Of a stretch of 64,000 nt of DNA, positions 52,460-62,576 are shown in pieces. Source of the stretch: Bacteroidales bacterium (GTDB taxonomy: Bacteria; Bacteroidota; Bacteroidia; Bacteroidales; JAADGE01). Within the stretch, counting starts at the first letter, position 1. The number at the start of each line of letters is the position of its first letter. The position numbers and the translations under genes are program-made. Below the pieces are notes generated by a model. The model saw nothing but the letters and a program-made list of their open reading frames with translations. It had not been told where the DNA came from and ran no database searches. The DNA is taken from contig JAIORQ010000026.1 of NCBI GenBank assembly GCA_021108035.1, positions 1 to 64,000 on the forward strand. Direction: 5' to 3'.

Positions 52460-54322
52460 ATGAAAACAAAATTAATGATCAGTATGATTGCAATTTTATT
52501 AATTGTAAATCAATTAAATGCACAAAGAACAGTTACGGGAAAAGTAACTAATGAAGAAGGTGATGATTTGCCGGGTGTTACGATAATAGCTAAAGGTAGT
52601 AATGCTGCAACAATCTCTGATTTGTCCGGTTCATACACATTAGTCGTGCCTGACAGAGTAATAACTTTGATATTTCAATATATCGGATATCAAGATGTTG
52701 AAAAGCCGGTTGCAGATGTTGTAAATGTTCAAATGAAGGCAGATATGGAGATTCAAGAGGTAGTTGTTACGGCTCTTGGCAGAAGAAGACCGTTAAAAAG
52801 ATTAAGTTATGCAGTAGTTGGTTCATCTAACAGGGTTAAAGTAAAGGGATTTTCAAGTAATAAAAATCATAGAGAAATACCAATTGATCATAATACAGAA
52901 GAATACGATCATATTTCTGAAAATGTATTTAAAAGTGCAAAAGATAATCCTGTTTCTACTCTGTCAATTGATGTTGATAATGCATCCTATTCAAATGTAA
53001 GACGATTTTTAAATGCAGGACAACTACCGCTGAAAGATGCCGTTAGAACAGAGGAAATGATCAATTATTTTACTTATGATTATCCTGAACCGCAAGGAGA
53101 ACATCCTTTTTCATTTATAACGGAATATTCTGAATGCCCTTGGAATAAAGAAAATAAATTATTACATGTTGGTATTCAAGGTAAAAAATTAGATTATAAT
53201 GATCTTAAACCTTCAAATTTTGTATTCCTTCTCGATGTTTCAGGTTCTATGAGCTGCAATAATAAATTGCCCTTATTAAAAAAGTCATTATTAAAATTGA
53301 TTGATAATCTCGGCAGAAAAGATAAAGTTTCTATTGTTGTATATGCCGGAGCGGCAGGCCTTGTTTTACCTCCGACTCCCGCCTATGAAAAGGATAAGAT
53401 ACGAAAAGCATTAAATAAGTTAAATGCAGGCGGATCCACAGCAGGAGGTGCCGGTATAAAGCTGGCTTATAAAACCGCTAAAGAAGCATATATTAAGGGC
53501 GGTAATAACCGAGTGATATTGGCAACCGACGGAGATTTTAATATCGGCACTTCATCAACAAGCGAGTTGGTCAGACTTATTGAAGAAAAAAGAAAAGATG
53601 ATATTTATTTGACAATTCTCGGTTTTGGAATGGGAAATTATAAAGACGGCAGAATGGAACAGATCAGCAATGCCGGAAACGGAAATTATTTCTATATTGA
53701 TGACATTAAAGAAGCTGATAAAGTTTTCGGAAAAGAGATGAGAGCCAATATGTTTACAATAGCTAAAGATGTTAAGATTCAAATTGAATTTAATCCTGCA
53801 AATGTAAAAGCATATAGATTAATCGGATATGAAAACAGAATTTTAAATAAAGAAGATTTTGACGATGATACAAAAGATGCAGGTGAACTCGGACCCGGAC
53901 ATACTGTTACGGCTTTATATGAAATTGTTCCGGCAGGATCAAGTACTGAAGTAAAAACTTTTGGTAAATTAAAATATCAGACTGCTGTGTTTAACGGAAA
54001 TTCAAAATTTAAAGATGAATTAATGACATTGAAATTCAGATATAAACCACCGAAAGAAAATAAAAGCATTTTAATAGAGCATATTGTTCGTAATGAGCTT
54101 ATTAAATTGAATAATACATCTGATAATTATAGATTTTCGGCATCAGTTGCAGCTTTCGGTATGTTGTTAAGAGATTCTGAATTTACGGGTAATTTTGACT
54201 ACCCTAAAGTGATTAAACTTGCTTCCGGTTCAAAAGGAAAAGATGAAAATAAATACAGAAAAGAATTTATTGAATTGATAAAAAAGGCAGAAAACATTAA
54301 AGATAATTTAGCTGATGAATAA
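52460..54322 (+). CDS. YfbK-like VWA protein with transplanted SusC N-terminal domain
   Basis: The 620-residue protein has a signal peptide (ending LNAQ), a carboxypeptidase-regulatory-like domain (about residues 23-95) and a TonB-box-like EVVVTALG that is otherwise a SusC feature. Then follows a vWF_A-type N-terminal region (about 150-250: EEYDHISENVFKSAKDNPVS then TLSIDVDNASYSNVRRFLN), a VWA domain with the MIDAS motif DVSGSMS (about 250-420), and a C-terminal DUF3520-like region (SASVAAFGMLLRDSEFTGNF). Proteins of this kind are exported and of unknown function; the MIDAS suggests metal-dependent binding. The VWA part is a near-copy of the next gene. Confidence 0.88.
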   Translation: MKTKLMISMIAILLIVNQLNAQRTVTGKVTNEEGDDLPGVTIIAKGSNAATISDLSGSYTLVVPDRVITLIFQYIGYQDVEKPVADVVNVQMKADMEIQEVVVTALGRRRPLKRLSYAVVGSSNRVKVKGFSSNKNHREIPIDHNTEEYDHISENVFKSAKDNPVSTLSIDVDNASYSNVRRFLNAGQLPLKDAVRTEEMINYFTYDYPEPQGEHPFSFITEYSECPWNKENKLLHVGIQGKKLDYNDLKPSNFVFLLDVSGSMSCNNKLPLLKKSLLKLIDNLGRKDKVSIVVYAGAAGLVLPPTPAYEKDKIRKALNKLNAGGSTAGGAGIKLAYKTAKEAYIKGGNNRVILATDGDFNIGTSSTSELVRLIEEKRKDDIYLTILGFGMGNYKDGRMEQISNAGNGNYFYIDDIKEADKVFGKEMRANMFTIAKDVKIQIEFNPANVKAYRLIGYENRILNKEDFDDDTKDAGELGPGHTVTALYEIVPAGSSTEVKTFGKLKYQTAVFNGNSKFKDELMTLKFRYKPPKENKSILIEHIVRNELIKLNNTSDNYRFSASVAAFGMLLRDSEFTGNFDYPKVIKLASGSKGKDENKYRKEFIELIKKAENIKDNLADE

Positions 54323-54348
54323 CATCAATAATAGATTTTTTTTCATTG

Positions 54349-54377
54349 AAAGCGACATCATAAGGTGTTGCTTTTTT
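54349..54377 (+). terminator. Terminator after the first VWA gene
   Basis: AAAGCGACATC / GGTGTTGCTTTT stem with G-T pairs and a T-run. Confidence 0.6.
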
Positions 54378-54499
54378 ATCATTAAAATATGTAGCCTGCA
54401 ATAATGCAGGGTAGAATAAAAAATTATTTATTTGATCTTCTTAACTTATGGATTTCGTAACATTTTTTTATCTAATTAATATATAATCAACTAAAAACT

Positions 54500-56392
54500 A
54501 TGATAATGAAAACAAAATATTTTTTAAACGTACTTATTTTTCTTCTGCTTGCAAACTTTTCATATTCTCAAACAGCTGTAAAAGGATTAGTAACAGATGA
54601 AAAAAATAAAGCTTTATACGGAGTTAAAGTTACCGTAAAAAATACACATATTTCAACCAAAACTTTAAAAGACGGTACTTTTGCCGTTAATGTTCCGAGC
54701 AATTCTTCAATATTGGTTTTTGCATTAAAGGGGAAACAAACCAAGGAAATCAAATTAACCGGAAAAACATACATTAAGGTAATTCTAAAGGATGTTGTTC
54801 AAGTAATTGAGATTGTCAAGGATGAAGCTGAATTTGAATCGGATGATGCACCTGTGTTTGGGAATGTAAGTAAAGTATCCGGATCTAAAAAGATGTATTT
54901 TAACATCAGAAACACAAATAGTTATATGAATTATGATGATGGCGGCGATAATTTTAACACAGAAGAATACGATCATATTTCTGAAAATGTTTTCAAAAGT
55001 GCAAAAGATAATCCTGTTTCTACTTTGTCAATTGATGTTGATAATGCATCCTATTCAAATGTAAGACGGTTTTTAAATTCCGGAAAACTGCCTTTAAAAG
55101 ATGCTGTTCGTATTGAAGAAATGATCAATTATTTTACTTATGATTATCCGAATCCGCAAGGTGAACATCCTTTTTCGTTTATTACGGAATATTCTGAATG
55201 TCCGTGGAATAAAGAAAATAAACTATTGCATATTGGAATACAAGGTAAAAAATTAGATTATAACGATCTTAAACCTTCAAATTTTGTATTCCTTCTCGAT
55301 GTTTCAGGTTCTATGAGCTGCAATAATAAATTGCCCTTATTAAAAAAGTCATTATTAAAATTGATTGATAATCTCGGCAGAAAAGATAAAGTTTCTATTG
55401 TTGTATATGCCGGAGCGGCAGGCCTTGTTTTACCTCCGACTCCCGCCTATGAAAAGGATAAGATACGAAAAGCATTAAATAAGTTAAATGCAGGCGGATC
55501 CACAGCAGGAGGTGCCGGTATAAAGCTGGCCTATAAAACCGCTAAAGAAGCATATATTAAGGGCGGTAATAACCGAGTGATCTTGGCAACCGACGGGGAT
55601 TTTAATATCGGAACTTCATCAACAAGCGAATTGGTAAGGCTTATTGAAGAAAAAAGGAAAGATGATATTTATTTGACAATTCTCGGTTTTGGAATGGGAA
55701 ATTATAAAGACGGCAGAATGGAACAGATCAGCAATGCCGGAAACGGAAATTATTTCTATATTGATGACATTAAAGAAGCTGATAAAGTTTTCGGAAAAGA
55801 GATGAGAGCCAATATGTTTACAATAGCTAAAGATGTTAAGATTCAAATTGAATTTAATCCTGCAAATGTAAAAGCATATAGATTAATCGGATATGAAAAC
55901 AGAATTTTAAATAAAGAAGATTTTGACGATGATACAAAAGATGCAGGTGAACTCGGACCCGGACATACTGTTACGGCTTTATATGAAATTGTTCCGGCAG
56001 GATCAAGTACCAAAGTAAAAACTTTTGGTAAATTAAAATATCAGACTGCTGTATTTAACGGGAATTCAAAATTTAAAGATGAATTAATGAGTTTAAAATT
56101 CAGATATAAACCACCAAAAGATGACAAAAGCATTTTAATAGAGCATATCGTTAAAAATTCGGCTCTTGAATTGAATAATACATCTGATAATTTTAGATTC
56201 TCGGCATCAGTTGCAGCTTTCGGAATGTTATTAAGAGATTCTGAATTTACGGGTAATTTTGACTACCCGAAAGTGATTAAACTTGCTTCCGGTTCAAAAG
56301 GAAAAGATGAAAACGGATACAGAAAAGAATTTATTGAACTTATTGAAAAAGCAAAAAAAATATTTACAGGAATTGCTGACAAGACAGATTAA
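54500..56392 (+). CDS. YfbK-like VWA protein, second copy
   Basis: The 630-residue protein has a signal peptide (ending FSYSQ) and its own, unrelated carboxypeptidase-regulatory-like domain (about residues 24-100: AVKGLVTDEKNKALYGVKVT). From about residue 152 it repeats the neighbouring gene: EEYDHISENVFKSAKDNPVS, DVSGSMS MIDAS in the VWA domain, and the DUF3520-like C-terminus. The central ~840 bp of the VWA coding part is almost identical with the first copy, whereas the flanks differ at many silent sites. Start could be ATG 54500 or 54506; the second gives a more usual signal peptide. Confidence 0.88.
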   Translation: MIMKTKYFLNVLIFLLLANFSYSQTAVKGLVTDEKNKALYGVKVTVKNTHISTKTLKDGTFAVNVPSNSSILVFALKGKQTKEIKLTGKTYIKVILKDVVQVIEIVKDEAEFESDDAPVFGNVSKVSGSKKMYFNIRNTNSYMNYDDGGDNFNTEEYDHISENVFKSAKDNPVSTLSIDVDNASYSNVRRFLNSGKLPLKDAVRIEEMINYFTYDYPNPQGEHPFSFITEYSECPWNKENKLLHIGIQGKKLDYNDLKPSNFVFLLDVSGSMSCNNKLPLLKKSLLKLIDNLGRKDKVSIVVYAGAAGLVLPPTPAYEKDKIRKALNKLNAGGSTAGGAGIKLAYKTAKEAYIKGGNNRVILATDGDFNIGTSSTSELVRLIEEKRKDDIYLTILGFGMGNYKDGRMEQISNAGNGNYFYIDDIKEADKVFGKEMRANMFTIAKDVKIQIEFNPANVKAYRLIGYENRILNKEDFDDDTKDAGELGPGHTVTALYEIVPAGSSTKVKTFGKLKYQTAVFNGNSKFKDELMSLKFRYKPPKDDKSILIEHIVKNSALELNNTSDNFRFSASVAAFGMLLRDSEFTGNFDYPKVIKLASGSKGKDENGYRKEFIELIEKAKKIFTGIADKTD

Positions 56393-56408
56393 TAAGAATT
56401 AATTAAAA

Positions 56409-56451
56409 AAAAACATTCGTCTGATCACTTTAAGTGGCCGGGCGAATGTTT
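56409..56451 (+). terminator. Terminator after the second VWA gene
   Basis: AAACATTCG / CGAATGTTT arms with an inner CACT-TTA-AGTG stem. Confidence 0.65.
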
Positions 56452-56495
56452 ATAACGACAGACTGTTTCTTGCACAAAAATATATTTATCATTAT

Positions 56496-56543
56496 CAATG
56501 AAACAATGTAACAATGTAACAATGAAACAATGTAACAATGAGT
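56496..56543 (+). repeat. Octanucleotide tandem array, 6 units
   Basis: Units CAATGAAA, CAATGTAA, CAATGTAA, CAATGAAA, CAATGTAA, CAATGAGT. The array ends 2 bp before the stop codon (56546-56548) of the minus-strand saccharopine-dehydrogenase-like gene. Confidence 0.9.
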
Positions 56544-56545
56544 AA

Positions 56546-57886
56546 TTAATCAATCAATTCTTCTTCTTCAATAAACTCAATTCCGTATTCTGTTAATTCT
56601 TGCAGTATAGGTTCGTAAACTTCTTTATTGAGGGGAATTATTACTCCGGTTTCTTTTATTTTACCGGTTAAGATCATCTTAACGGCAATAGCAACAGGCA
56701 CACCTACGGTTATTGACATGGCAGTATGAACATTATCCGTTCCTTCAACAACTAATGATGAAGTTATTCTTTTACGCTGTCCGTTTAATTCATATTCAAA
56801 CTTATGCTGCATAACTATCATATCTTTATCTTCAGGATCAAGTTTCCATTTATTTACAAGTATTTTTTGTAAAATTTGAGCGGGTGTCGCATTTTTTAGT
56901 CCTATTTTTTCATTTTTGAAAATCCCCAACCATCTTAAACGATACATAATTCCGGAATCTTCTTCAAGATTAAAATAATTTTGAATTTTTTCTTCAACAG
57001 TTAAATTTATATCAAACTCTAAAAAAGTATTAATAAATTCTCTGTATGTCATTTTTTCTGAATTCTCCAATTCATATGTATCATCAGTTGCGCCTAATTG
57101 TACTAAAATATTCCATGTTTTTGAAAACCCCGGCCTTCTTAAAGTTCCTCTTATCATGGTCGATATGTCTTCCAAATCATATAAACTTCTGTATTTTAAG
57201 GAATCTCTGTTCATATAACCTTCAAATTCTCCGTAATCAAGCACTTCTGTTCTCAATGTCCGTCTGAATAATTGATGATAAGGAATAAATTTATATCTGT
57301 CGTTTACTATGATTTGAGCAGCACTGCCTTGTCCGGCTAAAACAACATTCCTTGGATTCCATGTAAATTTATAATTCCAAGGATTATTATCATATTTCGG
57401 TGCTACCAAGCCACCGGTATAGGAACGAAATGCAGTTACTGTGCCTCCGGTATCCTTTATTCGATCAATAACTTGCATTGCAGACATATGATCAATTCCT
57501 GGATCAACACCAATTTCATTTAATATTAATAAACCTTCAGCCTTTATTTTATCAGCCATGCCTTTAATCTCATCAGAAACATAGGAGGCTGTAACCATAT
57601 TTTTTTTAAACTTTAAGCAACTTTCTGCCACCATGCAATGCATTCGGGCAGGAAGCATAGAAACAACAATATCTGATTTGCTTATCTCAGTATTTCTTTG
57701 TTCCTCATCGAAAATATCAAATTTTAATGCTTCTCCGTTTTTGTGACCGTTAATTTTTTTACAGGCAGTTTCGAATGAAACATCTCCGACTTTTACTATC
57801 CAATTATGCTTCTCGGAATTATCCAATAAATACTGAATTAAGGTTGAAGATGATAAACCTGCTCCGATTATTAAGATTTTTTTCAT
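56546..57886 (-). CDS. Saccharopine dehydrogenase-family oxidoreductase
   Basis: The 446-residue protein has the NAD(P)-binding Rossmann start ILIIGAGLSSSTLIQYLL, the DIVVSMLPARMHCMVAESCL segment and the substrate-domain motifs EIGVDPGIDHMSAMQ and YTGGLVAPKYDNNPWNYKFT. It would act in the cytoplasm on lysine-pathway intermediates or on polyamine-type substrates (saccharopine or carboxynorspermidine); which of these cannot be decided. It is monocistronic, and divergent from mutS with a 279-bp A/T-rich gap between. Confidence 0.88.
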   Translation of the reverse strand: MKKILIIGAGLSSSTLIQYLLDNSEKHNWIVKVGDVSFETACKKINGHKNGEALKFDIFDEEQRNTEISKSDIVVSMLPARMHCMVAESCLKFKKNMVTASYVSDEIKGMADKIKAEGLLILNEIGVDPGIDHMSAMQVIDRIKDTGGTVTAFRSYTGGLVAPKYDNNPWNYKFTWNPRNVVLAGQGSAAQIIVNDRYKFIPYHQLFRRTLRTEVLDYGEFEGYMNRDSLKYRSLYDLEDISTMIRGTLRRPGFSKTWNILVQLGATDDTYELENSEKMTYREFINTFLEFDINLTVEEKIQNYFNLEEDSGIMYRLRWLGIFKNEKIGLKNATPAQILQKILVNKWKLDPEDKDMIVMQHKFEYELNGQRKRITSSLVVEGTDNVHTAMSITVGVPVAIAVKMILTGKIKETGVIIPLNKEVYEPILQELTEYGIEFIEEEELID

Positions 57887-58082
57887 GCTTGCTGTAATTT
57901 GTAAATTTTATATTATTTCTGATTTCTAAAATCTAATTTCTAAATATTATGCGAATGTAGATGTGATTTTTTTAATTTAAAAACTATTCTTTATATTTTT
58001 TTTATTTTTAACAACAATGATTGACACAGAGCCTTTTTTTGATTATGATAATTCTCATTATATGATTCAAAATATATTTTAT

Positions 58083-58090
58083 TATTTTTG
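58083..58090 (+). promoter_or_regulatory. Candidate -7 box of mutS
   Basis: TATTTTTG fits TAnnTTTG, 76 bp upstream of the mutS start. Confidence 0.35.
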
Positions 58091-58165
58091 TAAATTAGAT
58101 TTAAAAACATTTAATTCTTGACAGAGTTGACTTTTTTTCTGAAATTCTGAAAAATCTATAATAAT

Positions 58166-60775
58166 ATGGCAAAGAAAGTTGTAGAAACACCTTTAATGAA
58201 ACAATATAATCAGATTAAATCCAAACATCCTGATGCTGTTTTGTTATTTCGAGTAGGCGATTTTTATGAAACATTTTCAGATGATGCGATTAAAACTTCT
58301 AAAATTCTCGGAATTACTTTAACCAAACGTGCAAATGGTGCAGCTTCCTTTGTTGAACTTGCCGGATTCCCGTACCATGCACTTGATACATATCTTCCTA
58401 AATTAGTAAGAGCCGGACAAAGAGTAGCTATATGCGAACAATTGGAAGATCCGAAAAAAACAAAAAAAATTGTTAAAAGAGGAGTAACAGAATTAGTAAC
58501 ACCGGGTGTAGCAATTGGGGACAGTATTTTAGAGCATAATGAAAATAACTTCTTGGCAGCTGTTCATATTGATAAACAAATAGCAGGAATTTCTTTTCTT
58601 GATATTTCTACCGGTGAGTTTTATCTCGCTGAAGGAAGTTTTCAATATATTGATAAATTATTATCAAGCTTTTCACCTAAAGAAGTTTTATATGAAAGAA
58701 GCCAATACGAAAAATTTAAAGAACTTTTCGGCACAAAATATTATACATATAAATTAGAAGATTGGGCATTTACCGAAAGCACATCTGAAGAACGCTTATT
58801 GAAGCAATTCGATACAAACAGTCTTAAAGGTTTCGGTATCAATACAATGAGATACGGTGTTACAGCGGCAGGTGCAGTTTTGCAATACTTAGACCTCACC
58901 GAACACCGAGATATAAAACATATTACACGTATCTCAAGAATTGAAGAAGACAAATATGTTTGGTTGGATAAATTTACAATCAGAAATTTAGAAATATTCC
59001 AATCTTTCGGAGAAAATTCAAAATCATTATTGGATATTATTGATAAAACTGTATCTCCGCCCGGTTCCAGATTAATGAGAAGACGGCTTGCGTTACCTTT
59101 AAAAAATCTGCAATCAATTCAAGAACGCTTGGATTTAGTTGGGTTTTTTATTAAAAATCCTGAAGAAAAGGAACAAATCTCTAAACTGATTAAACAAACC
59201 GGAGATTTAGAGCGAATGAATTCAAAAATTGCTTCTCAAAGAATAAATCCTCGTGATGTTTATCAACTGAAAAATGCACTGTTTGCTGTTGAAGACATTA
59301 AAAATATTTGTCAGAATTCAAATAATGATAAACTGAAAAAAGTAGCTGATTCTTTGAATCCGTGTATAAATATCAGGGAAAGAATTGATAATGAAATAAA
59401 AGAAGATCCGCCTACTGCCATACAAAAGGGTAATGTGATAAAAGAAGGTGTATCAAAAGAACTTGATGATTTAAGAGAAATTGCATATTCAGGTAAAGAT
59501 TATCTTCAAAATTTGAAAAGGGATTTAGCCTATAAAACCGGCATTGCATCATTGAAAATTGGTTTTAATAATGTATTCGGCTATTATTTTGAAGTAAGGA
59601 ACAGATTTAAAGATATGGTTCCGCAAGAGTGGACAAGGAAGCAAACTCTTGTGAGTTCTGAACGATATATTAACCAAGAGTTAAAGGAATATGAAGAAAA
59701 AATTTTGGGTGCAGAAGATAAGATATTAGTGCTTGAAAGCAAATTGTTTGAAAATCTGATTATCAGTCTTGCCGATTATATTTCATTGATACAAACAACA
59801 GCACAAGCTACTGCTAATTTAGATGTTTTGTTGTCATTTGCTCAAACAGCAGTTGATTATAATTATTCCAAACCGGAAGTAAACGATTCTTTAGAGATAA
59901 ATATTAAACAAGGAAGACATCCTGTTATTGAAAGACAGCTTCCGATTGATGATCCCTATATCCCTAATGATGTTTTCTTGGATACTGAATCGCAACAGAT
60001 TATCATTATTACGGGACCAAATATGTCCGGAAAATCGGCTTTATTAAGACAAACTGCATTAATTGTACTAATGGCACAGATTGGGTCTTTTGTGCCGGCA
60101 GAGGACGCAAAAATCGGTTTTGTGGATAAAGTATTTACGCGTGTAGGAGCATCTGATAATATTTCTTCCGGAGAATCAACTTTTATGGTTGAAATGAATG
60201 AGGCGTCAAGTATCCTGAACAATTTATCTGAACGCAGTTTAATTCTTTTTGATGAATTGGGTAGGGGAACCAGCACCTATGACGGAATTTCAATTGCTTG
60301 GTCAATTGTTGAATATATACATGAGTATCCCAAAGCAAAAGCAAAGACCTTGTTCGCGACTCATTATCACGAACTTAATGAAATGGAAAAATCTTTTAAT
60401 CGAATTAAGAACTTTAATGTTTCTGTTAAAGAACTTAATCAAAAGATAATATTTTTAAGAAAGTTGGTGCAAGGCGGCAGTGAACACAGCTTTGGTATTC
60501 ATGTTGCAAAACTTGCCGGTATGCCGCAAAGTATAGTAAAACGTGCAAATATAATTCTTAAAGAACTTGAACAATCCCACCGTAAAGAAGAATTAATTGA
60601 AAAAGTTGATGATCTTGCAGAAAACCGCGAAGGATTTCAAATGAGTATATTCCAATTAGATGATCCCGTATTAAAACAGATCAGAGATGAAATAGCTAAT
60701 TTGGATATTAATAATCTCACCCCCATAGAAGCCTTGAATAAGCTGAATGAAATTAAGAAGCATTTAAATCTGTAA
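58166..60775 (+). CDS. mutS: DNA mismatch repair protein MutS
   Basis: MutS recognises mispairs and small loops. The 869-residue protein has the mismatch-binding N-terminal domain with the Phe-x-Glu motif ([10 protein letters not shown], about residues 27-36), connector, lever and clamp regions, and the ATPase with Walker A GPNMSGKS (about 617-624), the [20 protein letters not shown] signature, Walker [13 protein letters not shown] and FATHYHEL. It ends at the usual [11 protein letters not shown] dimer helix. The start ([20 protein letters not shown]) is as in other Bacteroidota MutS proteins. Confidence 0.97.
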   Translation: MAKKVVETPLMKQYNQIKSKHPDAVLLFRVGDFYETFSDDAIKTSKILGITLTKRANGAASFVELAGFPYHALDTYLPKLVRAGQRVAICEQLEDPKKTKKIVKRGVTELVTPGVAIGDSILEHNENNFLAAVHIDKQIAGISFLDISTGEFYLAEGSFQYIDKLLSSFSPKEVLYERSQYEKFKELFGTKYYTYKLEDWAFTESTSEERLLKQFDTNSLKGFGINTMRYGVTAAGAVLQYLDLTEHRDIKHITRISRIEEDKYVWLDKFTIRNLEIFQSFGENSKSLLDIIDKTVSPPGSRLMRRRLALPLKNLQSIQERLDLVGFFIKNPEEKEQISKLIKQTGDLERMNSKIASQRINPRDVYQLKNALFAVEDIKNICQNSNNDKLKKVADSLNPCINIRERIDNEIKEDPPTAIQKGNVIKEGVSKELDDLREIAYSGKDYLQNLKRDLAYKTGIASLKIGFNNVFGYYFEVRNRFKDMVPQEWTRKQTLVSSERYINQELKEYEEKILGAEDKILVLESKLFENLIISLADYISLIQTTAQATANLDVLLSFAQTAVDYNYSKPEVNDSLEINIKQGRHPVIERQLPIDDPYIPNDVFLDTESQQIIIITGPNMSGKSALLRQTALIVLMAQIGSFVPAEDAKIGFVDKVFTRVGASDNISSGESTFMVEMNEASSILNNLSERSLILFDELGRGTSTYDGISIAWSIVEYIHEYPKAKAKTLFATHYHELNEMEKSFNRIKNFNVSVKELNQKIIFLRKLVQGGSEHSFGIHVAKLAGMPQSIVKRANIILKELEQSHRKEELIEKVDDLAENREGFQMSIFQLDDPVLKQIRDEIANLDINNLTPIEALNKLNEIKKHLNL

Positions 60776-60795
60776 ATCCTTTTGTCAAAAGGATT
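60775..60795 (+). terminator. mutS terminator
   Basis: AATCCTTTT-GTC-AAAAGGATT hairpin overlapping the last base of the stop codon. The T-run is short. Confidence 0.6.
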
Positions 60796-60837
60796 ATTAC
60801 ACAAAATATGCAGTTAAATTTCGACTGTCAGTTCTTC

Positions 60838-60943
60838 GGGAATTTGAATTAATTTGATAAAATATAACAAGCAGATTCACAATGCTTTAAATTTATTAAA
60901 ATTCGTGCATTCGCGGCTTTTATACTTTTCGGAGTGGACTCAA
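60838..60943. mobile_element. Degenerate copy of the MITE-like element
   Basis: The right end (60893-60943) closely matches 32574-32624, including the terminal TTTTCGGAGTGGACTCAA. The inner part is alignable but degraded, and the left terminal repeat is not intact. Confidence 0.6.
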
Positions 60944-60990
60944 CTTTGGCAAACTTATCATACAGAATTATTTTATCTTTCAAATAAAAA

Positions 60991-61130
60991 TTAATTTTCA
61001 AGAACAATATTTCCGTTTTCATCTAATTTTACAATCCAATAATCGCAAGCTCCGTGATTACCGCTGACATCAGCGTCATATAACACAGAAAAACCGGCAA
61101 CAATATTACTGCTTTCTATTTTTTTATTGA
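60991..61130 (-). pseudogene. C-terminal remnant of a DYWIVKLDENGNI-repeat protein, copy 1
   Basis: Read on the minus strand, the segment encodes SSNIVAGFSVLYDADVSGNH then GACDYWIVKLDENGNIVLEN and a stop. The motif DYWIVKL-D-x-NGN is typical of repeat/propeller proteins of Bacteroidota. No start codon or upstream domain remains. The same fragment, with a frameshift, occurs at 63033-63160. Confidence 0.65.
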
Positions 61131-61158
61131 GGGTTTCACTTCAAGTGAAGCCCTCAAT
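61126..61158. terminator. Hairpin downstream of the first Fib_succ_major gene
   Basis: ATTGAGGGTTTCACTT / CAAGTGAAGCCCTCAAT, 16-bp arms with one mismatch-like G-T pair and T-runs. It lies 60 bp after the stop codon and is exactly repeated at 63167-63199. Confidence 0.75.
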
Positions 61159-61217
61159 TTTTCAAAAAAATTCGCTACGCGGTAAAATAATCAAATAATC
61201 GAATTGTAAAATAAATT

Positions 61218-62576
61218 CTAATCCCGTAAACAGCGAACTGAAAACCCATAACTCTTATTGCTGCTGCCACGATTTACACCGCTGTTATCGTAGAGCAGTC
61301 TCCGGTACCATGCGTATGTTGCATCGTACTCGGTAGCCGACCAAAAATAGCTGTTGCTGCCAAGACCGCCGAAATCACCGTGATCGTAGTGGCGGTAACC
61401 ACCCGGAAGAGCAGTAAAACCGCTTTCGTTTGTAGCATCTGTATTTGGGTTGTCCCAGTGTGTTATGCCGGCTTCTTTCATTTTACCGCCTTCATCTGTT
61501 CCTCGCCAGCCGGTTGCATCGGCTTGTGCCTGCGTCATGCCAAGTTCCATTTCAAGTTCTTTCCATTCTGCATCACTTGGCAAATGCCAGTCGTCAGGGC
61601 AAACTCCTTGTACTCCGCTGGGGTTGGTATTGCTGCTAACGGCATTATCACCCATTGCTGCTGCCCATGTGTATAATGCTCCGTAGGTATCAGCTTCGCC
61701 CTCGTTGTTATTATTATAATAACAATAAGCATCATCGGTATTATTATCGCCAAGATCAGCCCAAACAATATGATCTTCTACAAGAAGTATTCCTGTGCCG
61801 TTATGATAACGGGTTACTTTAAGGTTTTCTTTTAACCATATTTGGTTGCCTATTACAACTGTATTGTATATGTTTCCGTCAATATCAGTAATTTGATAAG
61901 GAGCAGTTGTAAACATTTTTTCTTCACCGTAACTTGTTCCTCCGTCATTTGTAGCATAAGCACGTACATAATAAGTTTTGTTTTCTGTTAAACCGGTTAT
62001 TTCATTTATAAACGCTCCTATTCCGCCTCCGTCTTCTGTACAGAGGTCGGATATTGTAGGATTTTGACTTGTACTCCAACATACACCGCGTTCTGATACA
62101 TCAGAACTGCCGGCATTTGTTACGTTGCCGCCGCATGTTGCAGTTATGTAATTAATATTTGTAATTTCATCAGTTGTTACAATTGGTGTTGTTATTAGTT
62201 CTAATGTCGTAAAATTTTGTTCGGTTTTGCCGTATCTAATTTCATCTTCTTCGGCATAAGCTCGCAAGTAATAAGTTGTATTTGGAGCGAGCTCTGTAAT
62301 TTCTTCGGTAAATATACCGATTTTTGCATTTTCTCCGGCGTATATTGTTTTACTGTCTTTAACAGTAGGCATGCTTCCTGTTCCGTAACAATAACCGTAT
62401 GTTTTCAAATTATCACCTACTTCAAGTATCTCGGTTGATACGCTTACACTGTTATAAGTTATGTTACTTACTTCCGATTGTGTATAAATAGTTTTTGTAA
62501 TTAATTCAAATCTTTTACAGCCGGTATAGCTTAAAAGAAAAATTGCCGAAGCTGTTAGGAAAAGTGTTTTTTTCAT
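61218..62576 (-). CDS. Fib_succ_major-domain lipoprotein with hypervariable C-terminus
   Basis: The 452-residue protein has a signal peptide with lipobox (LLSYTGC, about Cys20), two or more fibronectin-like repeats (ENKTYYVRAYATNDGGTSYG pattern, about residues 30-220) and a C-terminal Fib_succ_major domain (about 225-452: DIDGNIYNTVVIGNQIWLKE, GVCPDDWHLPSDAEW, FWSATEY, GFSVRCLRD). The fold is of the FGE-sulfatase/C-type-lectin type. It is probably displayed on the cell surface and may bind ligands. The segment from GGYR to GFSVRC differs strongly from the neighbouring paralogue at 63259. The start was set at MKKTLFLTASA (62576), which has the signal peptide. Confidence 0.85.
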   Translation of the reverse strand: MKKTLFLTASAIFLLSYTGCKRFELITKTIYTQSEVSNITYNSVSVSTEILEVGDNLKTYGYCYGTGSMPTVKDSKTIYAGENAKIGIFTEEITELAPNTTYYLRAYAEEDEIRYGKTEQNFTTLELITTPIVTTDEITNINYITATCGGNVTNAGSSDVSERGVCWSTSQNPTISDLCTEDGGGIGAFINEITGLTENKTYYVRAYATNDGGTSYGEEKMFTTAPYQITDIDGNIYNTVVIGNQIWLKENLKVTRYHNGTGILLVEDHIVWADLGDNNTDDAYCYYNNNNEGEADTYGALYTWAAAMGDNAVSSNTNPSGVQGVCPDDWHLPSDAEWKELEMELGMTQAQADATGWRGTDEGGKMKEAGITHWDNPNTDATNESGFTALPGGYRHYDHGDFGGLGSNSYFWSATEYDATYAWYRRLLYDNSGVNRGSSNKSYGFSVRCLRD

